Part shown: positions 39,724 to 48,168 of the stretch, piece after piece
Numbering within the stretch: position 1 is the first letter of the stretch
Layout of the letters: each line of letters starts with the position of its first letter
Assembly: GCF_028369295.1 (NCBI RefSeq)
Contig: NZ_JAQMYP010000003.1
Coordinates: 124,001-188,000, forward strand
DNA: 64,000 bases
Direction of reading: 5' to 3'
From: Streptomyces sp. HD
GTDB lineage: Bacteria > Actinomycetota > Actinomycetes > Streptomycetales > Streptomycetaceae
Notes under the pieces: generated by a model
Database searches by the model: none
What the model was told of the DNA's origin: nothing
What the model saw: the letters and a program-made list of their open reading frames with translations, nothing else
Position numbers and translations under genes: made by a program

Positions 39724-42444
39724 CTAGCGGTGGTCGCTGCCCTCCGACTGCGTCGCCGCGCGGCCGGCCTCCAGGCGGGCCACCGGGATGCGGAACGGCG
39801 AGCAGGAGACGTAGTCGAGGCCGACCTCGTGGAAGAAGTGCACCGACTCGGGGTCACCGCCGTGCTCGCCGCAGACGCCGAGCTTCAGGTCGGGGCGGGT
39901 CTCGCGGCCCGCCTTCGCCGCCGCCGCGACCAGGGAGCCGACACCGTCCTTGTCGATCGTCTCGAAGGGGGAGACGCCGAAGATGCCCTTCTCCAGGTAC
40001 GCCGTGAAGAACGAGGCCTCCACGTCGTCCCGGCTGAAGCCCCACACCGTCTGGGTGAGGTCGTTCGTGCCGAAGGAGAAGAACTCCGCCGCCTCCGCGA
40101 TCTGACCGGCCGTGAGGGCAGCGCGCGGCAGCTCGATCATCGTGCCGATCGACAGCTTGAGCTTCGTGCCCGTCGCCGCCTCGACCTCCGCGATGACCTG
40201 GTCGGCCTCCTCACGGACGATCTCCAGCTCCTGGACGGTGCCGACGAGCGGGATCATGATCTCGGCGCGCGGGTCGCCCTTGGCGTTCTTGCGTGCCGCC
40301 GCCGCCTCCGCGATCGCGCGGACCTGCATCGTGAACAGGCCGGGGATGACCAGGCCCAGGCGTACACCGCGCAGGCCCAGCATCGGGTTCTGCTCGTGCA
40401 GGCGGTGCACCGCCTGGAGCAGGCGCAGCTCGTTCTCGTGCGGCTCCTGGCGGGACTCCGCCAGCGCCACGCGGACCGACAGCTCGGTGATGTCGGGCAG
40501 GAACTCGTGCAGCGGCGGGTCCAGCAGACGGATCGTCACCGGCAGGCCGTCCATCGCCGAGAACAGCTCGACGAAGTCCTTCTTCTGCAGCGGCAGCAGC
40601 TCCGCGAGGGCTGCCTCGCGCACCGCCTCCGTGTCCGCGAGGATCAGCTTCTCGACCATCTCGCGGCGCTCGCCGAGGAACATGTGCTCCGTACGGCACA
40701 GGCCGATGCCCTGCGCGCCGAAGCGACGGGCGCGCAGCGCGTCCTCGGCGTTGTCCGCGTTGGCGCGCACCCGCAGCCGCCGCTTGCGGTCGGCGAACGC
40801 CATGATCCGGTGCACGGCCTCGACCAGCTCGTCGGCGTCCTGCGCACCCGCGTGCATCCGGCCCTCGAAGTACTCCACGACGGGAGACGGGACCACCGGG
40901 ACCTCGCCCAGGTAGACCTTGCCGGACGAGCCGTCGATCGAGATCACGTCGCCTTCCTCGACGACGTGTCCGCCCGGGACCGTCATCCGGCGGCGCTTGG
41001 TGTCGACCTCCAGCTCCTCCGCACCGCAGACACAGGTCTTGCCCATGCCGCGCGCGACCACGGCGGCGTGCGAGGTCTTGCCGCCGCGCGAGGTCAGGAT
41101 GCCCTCGGCCGCGATCATGCCGTCCAGGTCGTCGGGGTTGGTCTCCCGGCGGACCAGGATGACCTTCTCGCCCGAGCGCGACCACTTCACCGCGGTGTAC
41201 GAGTCGAAGACCGCCTTGCCGACCGCCGCACCCGGCGACGCCGCGATGCCCCGGCCGACCTGCTCGACCTTGGCCTCCTCGTCGAACTTCGGGAACATCA
41301 GCTGGGCGAGCTGGGCGCCGTTGACGCGCTGCAGCGCCTCGGCCTCGTCGATCAGGCCCTGGTCCACGAGCTGCGTGGCGATCCGGAAGGCCGCGCCCGC
41401 CGTGCGCTTGCCGACCCGGGTCTGGAGCATCCACAGCTGACCGCGCTCGATGGTGAACTCGATGTCGCAGAGGTCCTTGTAGTGGTTCTCCAGCGTCTCC
41501 ATGATCTGCATCAGCTGGTCGTACGACTTCTTGTCGATCGACTCCAGCTCCGCGAGCGGCACGGTGTTGCGGATGCCCGCGACCACGTCCTCGCCCTGCG
41601 CGTTCTGCAGGTAGTCGCCGTAGACGCCCTGGTGGCCGGAGGCGGGGTCACGGGTGAAGGCGACGCCGGTGCCGGAGTCCGGGCCGAGGTTGCCGAAGAC
41701 CATCGAGCAGACGTTGACCGCGGTGCCCAGGTCGCCGGGGATGCGCTCCTGGCGGCGGTAGAGCTTGGCGCGGTCGGTGTTCCAGGAGTCGAAGACCGCG
41801 TGGATGGCGAGGTCCATCTGCTCGCGCGGGTCCTGCGGGAAGTCCCGGCCGGCCTCCTTCTTGACGATCTTCTTGAAGGCGGTGACCAGCTTCTTCAGGT
41901 CGGCGGCCTCCAGGTCGGTGTCGACCGTGACCTTCTTGGCCTCCTTGGCCTTGTCGAGGGCCTCCTCGAAGAGCTCGCCGTCGACGCCGAGGACCGTCTT
42001 GCCGAACATCTGGATGAGGCGCCGGTAGGAGTCCCACGCGAACCGCTCGTCGCCGGCCTGCTCGGCGAGGCCCTTCACGGACTTGTCGGAGAGTCCGATG
42101 TTGAGGACCGTGTCCATCATTCCGGGCATCGAGAACTTCGCGCCGGAGCGGACCGAGACGAGCAGAGGGTTGTCGGGCTGGCCGAGCTTCTTCGCCATAC
42201 GGGACTCAAGGGCGTCGAGGTGCGCACTCACCTCGTCACGCAGTGCCGCGGGCTCCTCGCCGCTTTCGAGGTAGACCTTGCAGGCTTCCGTCGTGATCGT
42301 GAAGCCGGGGGGAACGGGGAGCCCCAGGTTGGTCATCTCGGCGAGGTTGGCGCCCTTGCCACCCAGGAGGTCCTTGAGATCCTTGTTGCCCTCGGTGAAG
42401 TCGTAAACGAACTTCGCTACGTGGGGTTCTTTGTTTTCCGACAC
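39724..42444 (-). CDS. ppdK: Pyruvate, phosphate dikinase
   Basis: Interconverts pyruvate, ATP and phosphate with phosphoenolpyruvate, AMP and pyrophosphate. At 906 residues it is of family length. The N-terminal ATP-grasp domain (about 1-340) has GGKGANLAEMTNLGLPVPPG at 28-47 and VRSGAKFSMPGMMDTVLNIG. The swivelling phosphohistidine domain has the catalytic histidine in RGGKTSHAAVVARGMGK near 460. The C-terminal TIM barrel has GLCRTEHMF and the catalytic cysteine in GVCGEHGGDP near 845. GTG is the start, with GAGGGAG 8 nt upstream; a longer in-frame ATG lacks a site. It works in central carbon metabolism at the PEP-pyruvate node. The upstream region holds several palindromes. Confidence 0.97.
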   Translation of the reverse strand: MSENKEPHVAKFVYDFTEGNKDLKDLLGGKGANLAEMTNLGLPVPPGFTITTEACKVYLESGEEPAALRDEVSAHLDALESRMAKKLGQPDNPLLVSVRSGAKFSMPGMMDTVLNIGLSDKSVKGLAEQAGDERFAWDSYRRLIQMFGKTVLGVDGELFEEALDKAKEAKKVTVDTDLEAADLKKLVTAFKKIVKKEAGRDFPQDPREQMDLAIHAVFDSWNTDRAKLYRRQERIPGDLGTAVNVCSMVFGNLGPDSGTGVAFTRDPASGHQGVYGDYLQNAQGEDVVAGIRNTVPLAELESIDKKSYDQLMQIMETLENHYKDLCDIEFTIERGQLWMLQTRVGKRTAGAAFRIATQLVDQGLIDEAEALQRVNGAQLAQLMFPKFDEEAKVEQVGRGIAASPGAAVGKAVFDSYTAVKWSRSGEKVILVRRETNPDDLDGMIAAEGILTSRGGKTSHAAVVARGMGKTCVCGAEELEVDTKRRRMTVPGGHVVEEGDVISIDGSSGKVYLGEVPVVPSPVVEYFEGRMHAGAQDADELVEAVHRIMAFADRKRRLRVRANADNAEDALRARRFGAQGIGLCRTEHMFLGERREMVEKLILADTEAVREAALAELLPLQKKDFVELFSAMDGLPVTIRLLDPPLHEFLPDITELSVRVALAESRQEPHENELRLLQAVHRLHEQNPMLGLRGVRLGLVIPGLFTMQVRAIAEAAAARKNAKGDPRAEIMIPLVGTVQELEIVREEADQVIAEVEAATGTKLKLSIGTMIELPRAALTAGQIAEAAEFFSFGTNDLTQTVWGFSRDDVEASFFTAYLEKGIFGVSPFETIDKDGVGSLVAAAAKAGRETRPDLKLGVCGEHGGDPESVHFFHEVGLDYVSCSPFRIPVARLEAGRAATQSEGSDHR

Positions 42445-42874
42445 GGTCTCGACTCCCTCGGGACGCGGTGGCTGCCCTGACGGCGAGGAACATACCCAGA
42501 TCGAAGGCGTCTGGGTATGTCTACTCATGCGTCATGCAGCCGTAACCACCCGTCCGCCAGCGGATCGAAAGTCAAGGCTTGGCAAGCCATGACGAGCGGA
42601 TGTTTTCACTTCTTGAACGCAAGCCGACCCATAGAGGCGGCTAACCGCTCAGATGAGCGCCCTAAGCGCACGTTTGATTTCGATCGATGAACGATCAAGG
42701 GGTGGCACTGAGTGCCACCCCTTGGAGAAGTGCAGTCGCCCAAGATCCGCTCATCTGAGCGCAACCCTTATCAAGGGTGGCGAGAATCACGCTGCCACAG
42801 AGAGCGAGATTTCACCATGCGGACGTGCGTCCCGAGATGGAAACGCGCCCGTCACACACCCTGCGGGAAGGCCG
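42445..42874. other. Palindrome-rich gene-free region upstream of PPDK
   Basis: 430 bp without a supported gene and with lower GC than its surroundings. It contains GGCTTG-G-CAAGCC (42576-42588), a pair of inverted 14-mers CGCTCAGATGAGCG (42646-42659) and its complement (42748-42761), and between them a 29-nt perfect hairpin. The PPDK promoter must lie here; the ROK gene ends at the right edge. Confidence 0.6.
42696..42724. terminator. Perfect 14-bp hairpin between the ROK gene and PPDK
   Basis: CAAGGGGTGGCACT, a single G, then AGTGCCACCCCTTG. It is the strongest stem of this region, flanked at about 40 and 25 bp by the inverted CGCTCA(G/T)(A/C)TGAGCG 14-mers. Either a terminator for the ROK gene or part of a regulatory leader of PPDK. 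Confidence 0.55.
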
Positions 42875-44071
42875 TCACACCCCCAGCGCGACCAGCCGTT
42901 CCTCCGCCCGCTCCGGCGCGTACAGATGCTCCACGACCAGCGCCCCGGCCCCCACCAGCCCGGCCCGCTCCCCCAGCCGCGAGGTCACGACGTCCAGGTG
43001 GGCCGTGCAGCGCGGCAGCGCCCGCTGGTACAGCAGTTCGCGCACACCGGTGAGGAAGGGAGTTCCGGCCAGATCCCCGGCGATCATCAGCACGCCGGGG
43101 TTGAGCAGCGTCACCACGGTCACCAGCACGTCCCCGACCTGCCGCCCGGCCTCCCGCGCCAGCGCCGCCGCCCCCGGATGCCCGGACGCGAGCAGATCCC
43201 GCACATCCGAGCCGGACGCCGCCCGCACCCCGTCCTCGGCCAGCCGCCGGGCCACGGCACCGCCGCTCGCGACGGCGGCCAGACAGCCGTAGGACCCGCA
43301 CCGGCACAGCGCGTCGGCGCCCACCCGGATGTGCCCGATGTCCCCCGCGCCCCCGTCGATCCCCCGGTACACCGAGCCGCCCACCACGACCCCCGCGCCG
43401 ATGCCGGTCGACACCTTGACCAGCACGAACGCCGAGCAGTCGGGGAAACCGGTGCGCTGTTCGCCGTACGCCATGAGGTTGGCGTCGTTGTCGACCAGGA
43501 CCGGCACCGGGGCGGCGCCGGTGGCCTCGGTGAAGGCTCTGGCCAGGCGGGCCCTTATGTCGTAGCCGTCCCAGCCCGGCATGATCGGCGGCTGGACCAC
43601 CCGGCCGGTGTCGGTGTCGACGGGGCCCGGTACCGCGAGCCCGATGCCGCAGACCTCCTCGGCGCGATGGCCCGCCTTCTCCAGCAGCTCGGCGAACCAG
43701 CGGCCGAGGTCGCCGAGCACCGCGTCCGGCCCGTCCTCGATGACCAGCGTCCCGGTGTGCTCGGCGAGGATCTCGCCGGTCAGCGACAGTACGGCGGCAC
43801 GCGCGTGCCGGGTCTCCAGGTCGGCGGCGAGGACGACGGCGTGGGCGTCGTCGAACTCCAGGGTGATCGAGGGGCGGCCGCCGAGCGGGGAGCCGACGGG
43901 GCCGCCGGCGCCTTCGCGCAGCCAGCCCGCGCGGAACAGCCGGTCGAGGCGCTGGCCGACGGTGGCACGGGACAGCCCGGTGGCCTGTTGAAGTGCTCCG
44001 CGTGTGACGGCCCGTCCGCTCCGCACCAGTTCGAGCAGTTCCCCGGCACTCACCTGACCCCGTGCGCTCAT
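42875..44071 (-). CDS. ROK family transcriptional regulator
   Basis: A 398-residue sugar-responsive repressor of the NagC/XylR type. The N-terminal helix-turn-helix is at about 20-42 (VTRGALQQATGLSRATVGQR). The ROK sugar-kinase-like domain follows: VDNDANLMAYGE near 195, VSTGIGAGVVVGG near 221, and the zinc motif CRCGSYGC near 254. The ATG is chosen because AGGGGG lies 5 nt before it; a GTG 6 nt upstream overlaps the site. It is divergent from the two glycosidase genes across 120 bp of AT-richer DNA, and probably represses them and responds to a sugar released by them. Effector unknown. Confidence 0.92.
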   Translation of the reverse strand: MSARGQVSAGELLELVRSGRAVTRGALQQATGLSRATVGQRLDRLFRAGWLREGAGGPVGSPLGGRPSITLEFDDAHAVVLAADLETRHARAAVLSLTGEILAEHTGTLVIEDGPDAVLGDLGRWFAELLEKAGHRAEEVCGIGLAVPGPVDTDTGRVVQPPIMPGWDGYDIRARLARAFTEATGAAPVPVLVDNDANLMAYGEQRTGFPDCSAFVLVKVSTGIGAGVVVGGSVYRGIDGGAGDIGHIRVGADALCRCGSYGCLAAVASGGAVARRLAEDGVRAASGSDVRDLLASGHPGAAALAREAGRQVGDVLVTVVTLLNPGVLMIAGDLAGTPFLTGVRELLYQRALPRCTAHLDVVTSRLGERAGLVGAGALVVEHLYAPERAEERLVALGV

Positions 44072-44191
44072 GCACACCCCCTTGTGTTTCTCAAGCTTGC
44101 ATTACATATTGGGTTTTGCGTGTTAAATAGACGTAACCCTACGGTAGCCATGACCGAACCGGTCGGCCGAACATCTTTCGGGGAGCCCCGA

Positions 44192-45655
44192 GTGGATCGC
44201 ACTGCCCAACTCACCGCCCGCCGCGCGGACCGTGACATCGCATACGATCCGCCGCCGGACGACTCACTGCATCTCAGAGCCGCCCGTGTGCTGGAGGCCA
44301 ACTGGACCGGCGCCTCGACGGTGCCCTCCCGCAGTCTGTATCCCCACCAGTGGTCCTGGGACTCGGCGTTCGTCGCGATCGGCCTCAGGCACGTCTCGCC
44401 GTTACGTGCCCAGACGGAGCTGGAGACGCTGCTGGACGCCCAGTGGGGTGACGGGCGGATCCCGCACATCGTCTTCAACCCCTCCGTACCCCTCGACGCC
44501 TACTTCCCGAGCCCCGACTTCTGGCGTTCCTCGACCGCGGGGCAGGCCGCCGGCGCCCCGCGCACCGTACAGACCTCGGGCATCGTGCAGCCACCGGTGC
44601 ACGCGCTGGCCGCCTGGCTGGTGCACCGGGCCGACCCGGGCCTCTCCCGGGCGCGGGGTTTCCTCGCCCGGACGTATCCCCGGCTCGCCGCCTGGCACCG
44701 CTATCTGCTGCACCGCCGCGACCTGGGCGGAGCCGGCCTCGCGTCCGTCGTGCACCCCTGGGAACAGGGCATGGACAACAGCCCCTGCTGGGACGCCCCG
44801 CTGAGCAGGGTGACGCCCGCCCCCGCCCGCTCCTTCCGCCGCGCCGACCTCGCCCACGGGGCGCCCGAGGACCGGCCCACGGATCTCGACTACGGACGCT
44901 ATGTGCGGCTGGCGACGGACTACCGCGACGGCGGGTACCGGGATGCCCCGGGCGGGAGGCAGGGAGCCGGGACCGGCGACTTCGCCGTCGAGGACCCGGC
45001 GTTCAACGCCCTGCTCATCGCCTCCGAGCACGCGCTGGCCCGGATCGCACAGGAGTTGGGCGCGACGGGCACGGCCCGGCACGCACGCGCCGAGCGTCTG
45101 ACGACGGCGCTGATCGCCCGGATGTGGGACCCGGCGGAGGGGATGTTCTTCTGCCACGACGTACGCACCGGGAAGCCGCTCCCGGAGCGCGGCGTCTCCG
45201 GCCTGATCCCCCTGCTTCTTCCCACCCTGCCGCGCGACATCACCGACGCCCTGGTCGGCACGGTGCACGGACCGCACTTCGGCCTTGGCGAAACGACCCG
45301 CCTGGCCCCGTCCTACGACCTCCTCGGCGAGGCCTTCGACCCGCATCGCTACTGGCGGGGCCCGGCCTGGTTCAACACCAACTGGCTGCTGGAGCGCGGC
45401 CTGCGCACCCACGGCGAGCGCGCGCGGGCCGACGCCCTGCGCACGGCGCTGCTGGACCTCGCCGACCGCTCCGACTTCGCCGAGTACGTCGACCCGTACA
45501 CCGGCGAGGCCTGCGGGGCCACCGGCTTCGGCTGGACCGCGGCGCTCACGCTCGACCTGCTGCACAGCGACACACCAACCACATCAATCACACAGGTGGC
45601 ATCGGCCACATCAGTCACGACTTCCAAGGCGTTCAAGGGAGGTAACCGGGGATGA
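44192..45655 (+). CDS. (alpha/alpha)6-barrel glycosidase, GH63/mannosylglycerate-hydrolase-like
   Basis: A 487-residue glycoside hydrolase-like protein, intracellular (no signal). Conserved segments are SRSLYPHQWSWDSAFVAIGL near 44-63, which includes the acidic active-site region of GH63/GH37 proteins, PWEQGMDNSPCWD near 190, the acidic DLDYGRYVRL near 234, YDLLGEAFDPHRYWRGPAWF near 376-395, and CGATGFGWTAALTLDL near 441. Relatives hydrolyse trehalose-like, mannosylglycerate or oligosaccharide glucosides. GTG is taken as start with GGGGAG 6 nt upstream; an in-frame ATG 42 nt earlier lacks a site. Its stop overlaps the next start by 4 nt. Control by the divergent ROK protein is likely. Confidence 0.85.
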   Translation: MDRTAQLTARRADRDIAYDPPPDDSLHLRAARVLEANWTGASTVPSRSLYPHQWSWDSAFVAIGLRHVSPLRAQTELETLLDAQWGDGRIPHIVFNPSVPLDAYFPSPDFWRSSTAGQAAGAPRTVQTSGIVQPPVHALAAWLVHRADPGLSRARGFLARTYPRLAAWHRYLLHRRDLGGAGLASVVHPWEQGMDNSPCWDAPLSRVTPAPARSFRRADLAHGAPEDRPTDLDYGRYVRLATDYRDGGYRDAPGGRQGAGTGDFAVEDPAFNALLIASEHALARIAQELGATGTARHARAERLTTALIARMWDPAEGMFFCHDVRTGKPLPERGVSGLIPLLLPTLPRDITDALVGTVHGPHFGLGETTRLAPSYDLLGEAFDPHRYWRGPAWFNTNWLLERGLRTHGERARADALRTALLDLADRSDFAEYVDPYTGEACGATGFGWTAALTLDLLHSDTPTTSITQVASATSVTTSKAFKGGNRG

Positions 45656-47589
45656 CGGACCGGCAGCATCTGCTCGTGTACGGGAGTACGTTCGCCGCCG
45701 TGGGCGACGGCGGGGACATCAGCGGAGTGCGGGGCACCGGCTCCCCGGACGGGTTATTCGTACGCGATGCCCGCCATCTGAGCCGCTGGCAGCTCACCGT
45801 GGACGGGGCCGTGCCCGAGGCCCTCACTCCGGTCGCCGACGGGGACACCACCCGCTGTGTCCTGGTCCCGCGCGGCGGCCGCAACGAACCCCCGGCGTAC
45901 ACGCTCTTTCGTGAACAGGCGGTGGGGGACGCCTCGTTCGTCGAATCGATCCGTGTGACCAGCAACCGCCCGGTCCCCACGACGGTCCGGCTCGCGATCA
46001 CCGCCGACGCCGACTTCACCGACCAGTTCGAGCTCCGTTCCGACCACCGCACCTACGCCAAGGCCGGTGCCGTCCGCTCCCGCCAAGTCCTGGACCACGG
46101 CGTGGAGTTCGCCTACCAGCGGGGCGAGTGGCGCTCGGTCACCACCGTGACGGCCGACCCCTCCCCCGACGGCGTGGAGGAGACCGGCACCGGCGCCCGC
46201 CGCCTGGTCTGGACGCTGGACCTGGATCCGCACGGCACAACGGAACTGACCGTCCGGGTGATGGCCCGACCGCACGGCGACAAACGGGCGCTGCGCGTAC
46301 CGCGCTCCCCCGCCGATCTCAACGCCCAACTCCTCTCCCTGGAGGGTGAGTTCGTGGAGGGCGTGGCCTTCCCGACCGGCTGGCCGGAGCTGGCCGCCGC
46401 CTGTGCCCGGGGCCTGGCCGACCTGGCCTCGCTCCAGGTCCCGGCGAGGGGCCCGGACGGCGAGGAGCTCCGTGTCCCGGCGGCGGGCGCCCCCTGGTTC
46501 CTGACGCTGCTGGGCCGGGATGCCCTGCTGACCTCCCTCTTCTCACTCCCGTACCGCCCCCGACTGGCTGCCGCGACCCTCCCCGCGCTGGCCGCGACCC
46601 AGGCGACGGAGAGCGGCGTCGACGCCGTCTCCCAGCCCGGCAAGATCGTGCACGAGGTACGGCACGGCGAGCTGGCGTACTTCGAGCAGGTGCCGTACGG
46701 CCGCTACTACGGCTCGGTGGACGCGACGCCGCTGTTCCTGATCCTGCTGGGCACCTACGTCGAGCAGACGGCCGACACCGCGCTCGCCCGCCGCCTGGAG
46801 CCGCACGCCCGAGCGGCGATCGGCTGGATGCTGGACCATGGCGGCCTCACCACCGTCGGCTACCTGGTCTACCGCGCCGACCAGGGCGGCCTCGCCAACC
46901 AGAACTGGAAGGACTCCCCCGGTGCCATCTGCTCCGCCGACGGCACCCGCCCCACCGGCCCGGTGATGGCGGCGGGCGCCCAGGGCTACGCCTACGACGC
47001 CCTGCGCCGCACGGCATGGCTGGCCCGCACGGTCTGGCAGGACGAGACCTACGCGGCCCTCCTGGAACAGGCGGCGGCCGACCTCCGCGACCGTTTCCAG
47101 CGGGAGTTCTGGATGCCGGACCACTCCTTCCCCGCCCTGGCGCTGGACGGCACCGGCCACCAGGTGAACGCCCTGGCCTCGGACGCCGGGCATCTGCTCT
47201 GGTCCGGCCTGCTGGACAAGGAGTACGGCGAGCTGGTGGGCCGACGCCTGCTGGAACCGGACTTCTTCTCGGGCTGGGGCGTGCGCACCCTGGCCTCCGG
47301 CCAGCCCGCCTACCATCCCCTCTCCTACCACCGCGGCTCGGTCTGGCCGCACGACAACGCCCTCATCGCCCTGGGTCTGTCCCGCTACGGCCTGCACGAC
47401 GAGGCCCGCACGGTGGCCCACGCCCTGGTCGACGCGGCGACGACAACCGGCCACCGCCTCCCCGAGGTCCTGGCGGGCTACAGCCGCGACACCCACCCGG
47501 AACCGGTCCCGTACCCCCACGCCTGCATCCGCGAATCCCGCTCGGCAGCGGCCCCGTTGGCCCTGCTGACGGCGGTGGGAGGCGCCTAG
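45652..47589 (+). CDS. Amylo-alpha-1,6-glucosidase/glycogen-debranching-like glycosidase
   Basis: A 645-residue cytoplasmic protein. The N-terminal beta domain (about 1-230) has LLVYGSTFAAVGDGGDISGV at 7-26 and GLFVRDARHLSRWQLTVDG, as in DUF4432/GDE N-terminal domains. The C-terminal (alpha/alpha)6 barrel (about 245-640) has PWFLTLLGRDALLTSLFSLP near 282, KIVHEVRHGELAYFEQVPYG near 332 and QNWKDSPGAICSADG near 421, the acidic sites of the debranching group. Translation is coupled to the upstream glycosidase gene (ATGA). The two probably degrade one oligosaccharide together. The stop TAG shares its G with an inverted-repeat element that mirrors the one after nirD. Confidence 0.87.
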   Translation: MTDRQHLLVYGSTFAAVGDGGDISGVRGTGSPDGLFVRDARHLSRWQLTVDGAVPEALTPVADGDTTRCVLVPRGGRNEPPAYTLFREQAVGDASFVESIRVTSNRPVPTTVRLAITADADFTDQFELRSDHRTYAKAGAVRSRQVLDHGVEFAYQRGEWRSVTTVTADPSPDGVEETGTGARRLVWTLDLDPHGTTELTVRVMARPHGDKRALRVPRSPADLNAQLLSLEGEFVEGVAFPTGWPELAAACARGLADLASLQVPARGPDGEELRVPAAGAPWFLTLLGRDALLTSLFSLPYRPRLAAATLPALAATQATESGVDAVSQPGKIVHEVRHGELAYFEQVPYGRYYGSVDATPLFLILLGTYVEQTADTALARRLEPHARAAIGWMLDHGGLTTVGYLVYRADQGGLANQNWKDSPGAICSADGTRPTGPVMAAGAQGYAYDALRRTAWLARTVWQDETYAALLEQAAADLRDRFQREFWMPDHSFPALALDGTGHQVNALASDAGHLLWSGLLDKEYGELVGRRLLEPDFFSGWGVRTLASGQPAYHPLSYHRGSVWPHDNALIALGLSRYGLHDEARTVAHALVDAATTTGHRLPEVLAGYSRDTHPEPVPYPHACIRESRSAAAPLALLTAVGGA

Positions 47590-47810
47590 GGGGTGTTTCG
47601 TGAAAGTCCCGTGCGGTGCCCGCGCCCGCCGCGGCAGCGGCTGGTGTCACAGCCGGTGCGTGCCCTCGGCGCGCCGGACGAAGGCCCTCGTAGCGGAGCT
47701 ACTTGGACCTTTGGCCTGTGCGGCGAGTGGGGGCACCTCCCACGCCCTTAAGGCAGTGGGGGAGCGTGCCGGGCCCCGTGGGTGCTGTGCGGGACTTTCA
47801 CAACACCCCC
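47589..47810. mobile_element. MITE-like element, copy 2
   Basis: 222 bp, near-identical to the element at 29320-29539. The right end is the same 21-mer. The left end has GTGTTTCGTG where copy 1 has GTGTTGTG, so its terminal repeat is interrupted by 2 bp. As in copy 1, the first G lies in the TAG stop codon of the preceding gene, after GCGCC. Confidence 0.85.
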
Positions 47811-48168
47811 CAGCACAGCCTTCTCGGGGCAGTTGGCCTGGTGTTTGCCCAGCGTTTGCCGAGCGCTGGGGCGTTTTGGCTGAACAGCGGCTGGGGGCCC
47901 ACCGTACGGATGGGTGGCGGGCCCGGGCGGGTCCGAGGAGGTGCGGGTGCGTTCCCGCGTCGTTCGGTGCGTGCTCTCGGTGTGCCGGGGGAAGACCCTC
48001 GTAGCGGAGCTACTTGGGTCTTCCCCCGGTGCGGCGAGTGGGGGTGCCCCCTCTGGGGGAGCGTGCCGGGCGGCGTGGGGGCGTGCTCGCACCTCCTCGG
48101 ACCCGCCACCTCCCCAGCGAGGCCCGCCGCACCACTCCACCAGGGGCCTCGCACGGAAGGACCTTCGG
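47590..48168. other. Repeat-filled region between the glycosidase and sulfatase genes
   Basis: About 580 bp with no supported gene. It consists of MITE-like copy 2, about 100 bp of unassigned DNA, a third related element (47913-48110), and about 58 bp leading to the ribosome-binding site of the sulfatase gene. Small open frames here follow repeat sequence and are not convincing. Confidence 0.65.
47913..48110. mobile_element. Third element: same core hairpin, different terminal repeats
   Basis: The right end CGCACCTCCTCGGACCCGCC plus ACC is matched at the left by GGTGGCGGG and GTCCGAGGAGGTGCG with a 9-bp insertion between them. The core shares with copies 1 and 2 the run from GTGCGTGC through CCTCGTAGCGGAGCTACTTGG to GGGGGAGCGTGCCGGGC. 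The central stem (47987-47998 with 48016-48027, enclosing GTAGC-GGA-GCTAC) is perfect here. Confidence 0.75.

Noticed and set aside
47590-48168. Small ORFs of 60-130 codons within the repeat region
   Set aside because: They follow inverted-repeat element sequence and exist in similar form at 29320-29539; no ribosome-binding site or family similarity.
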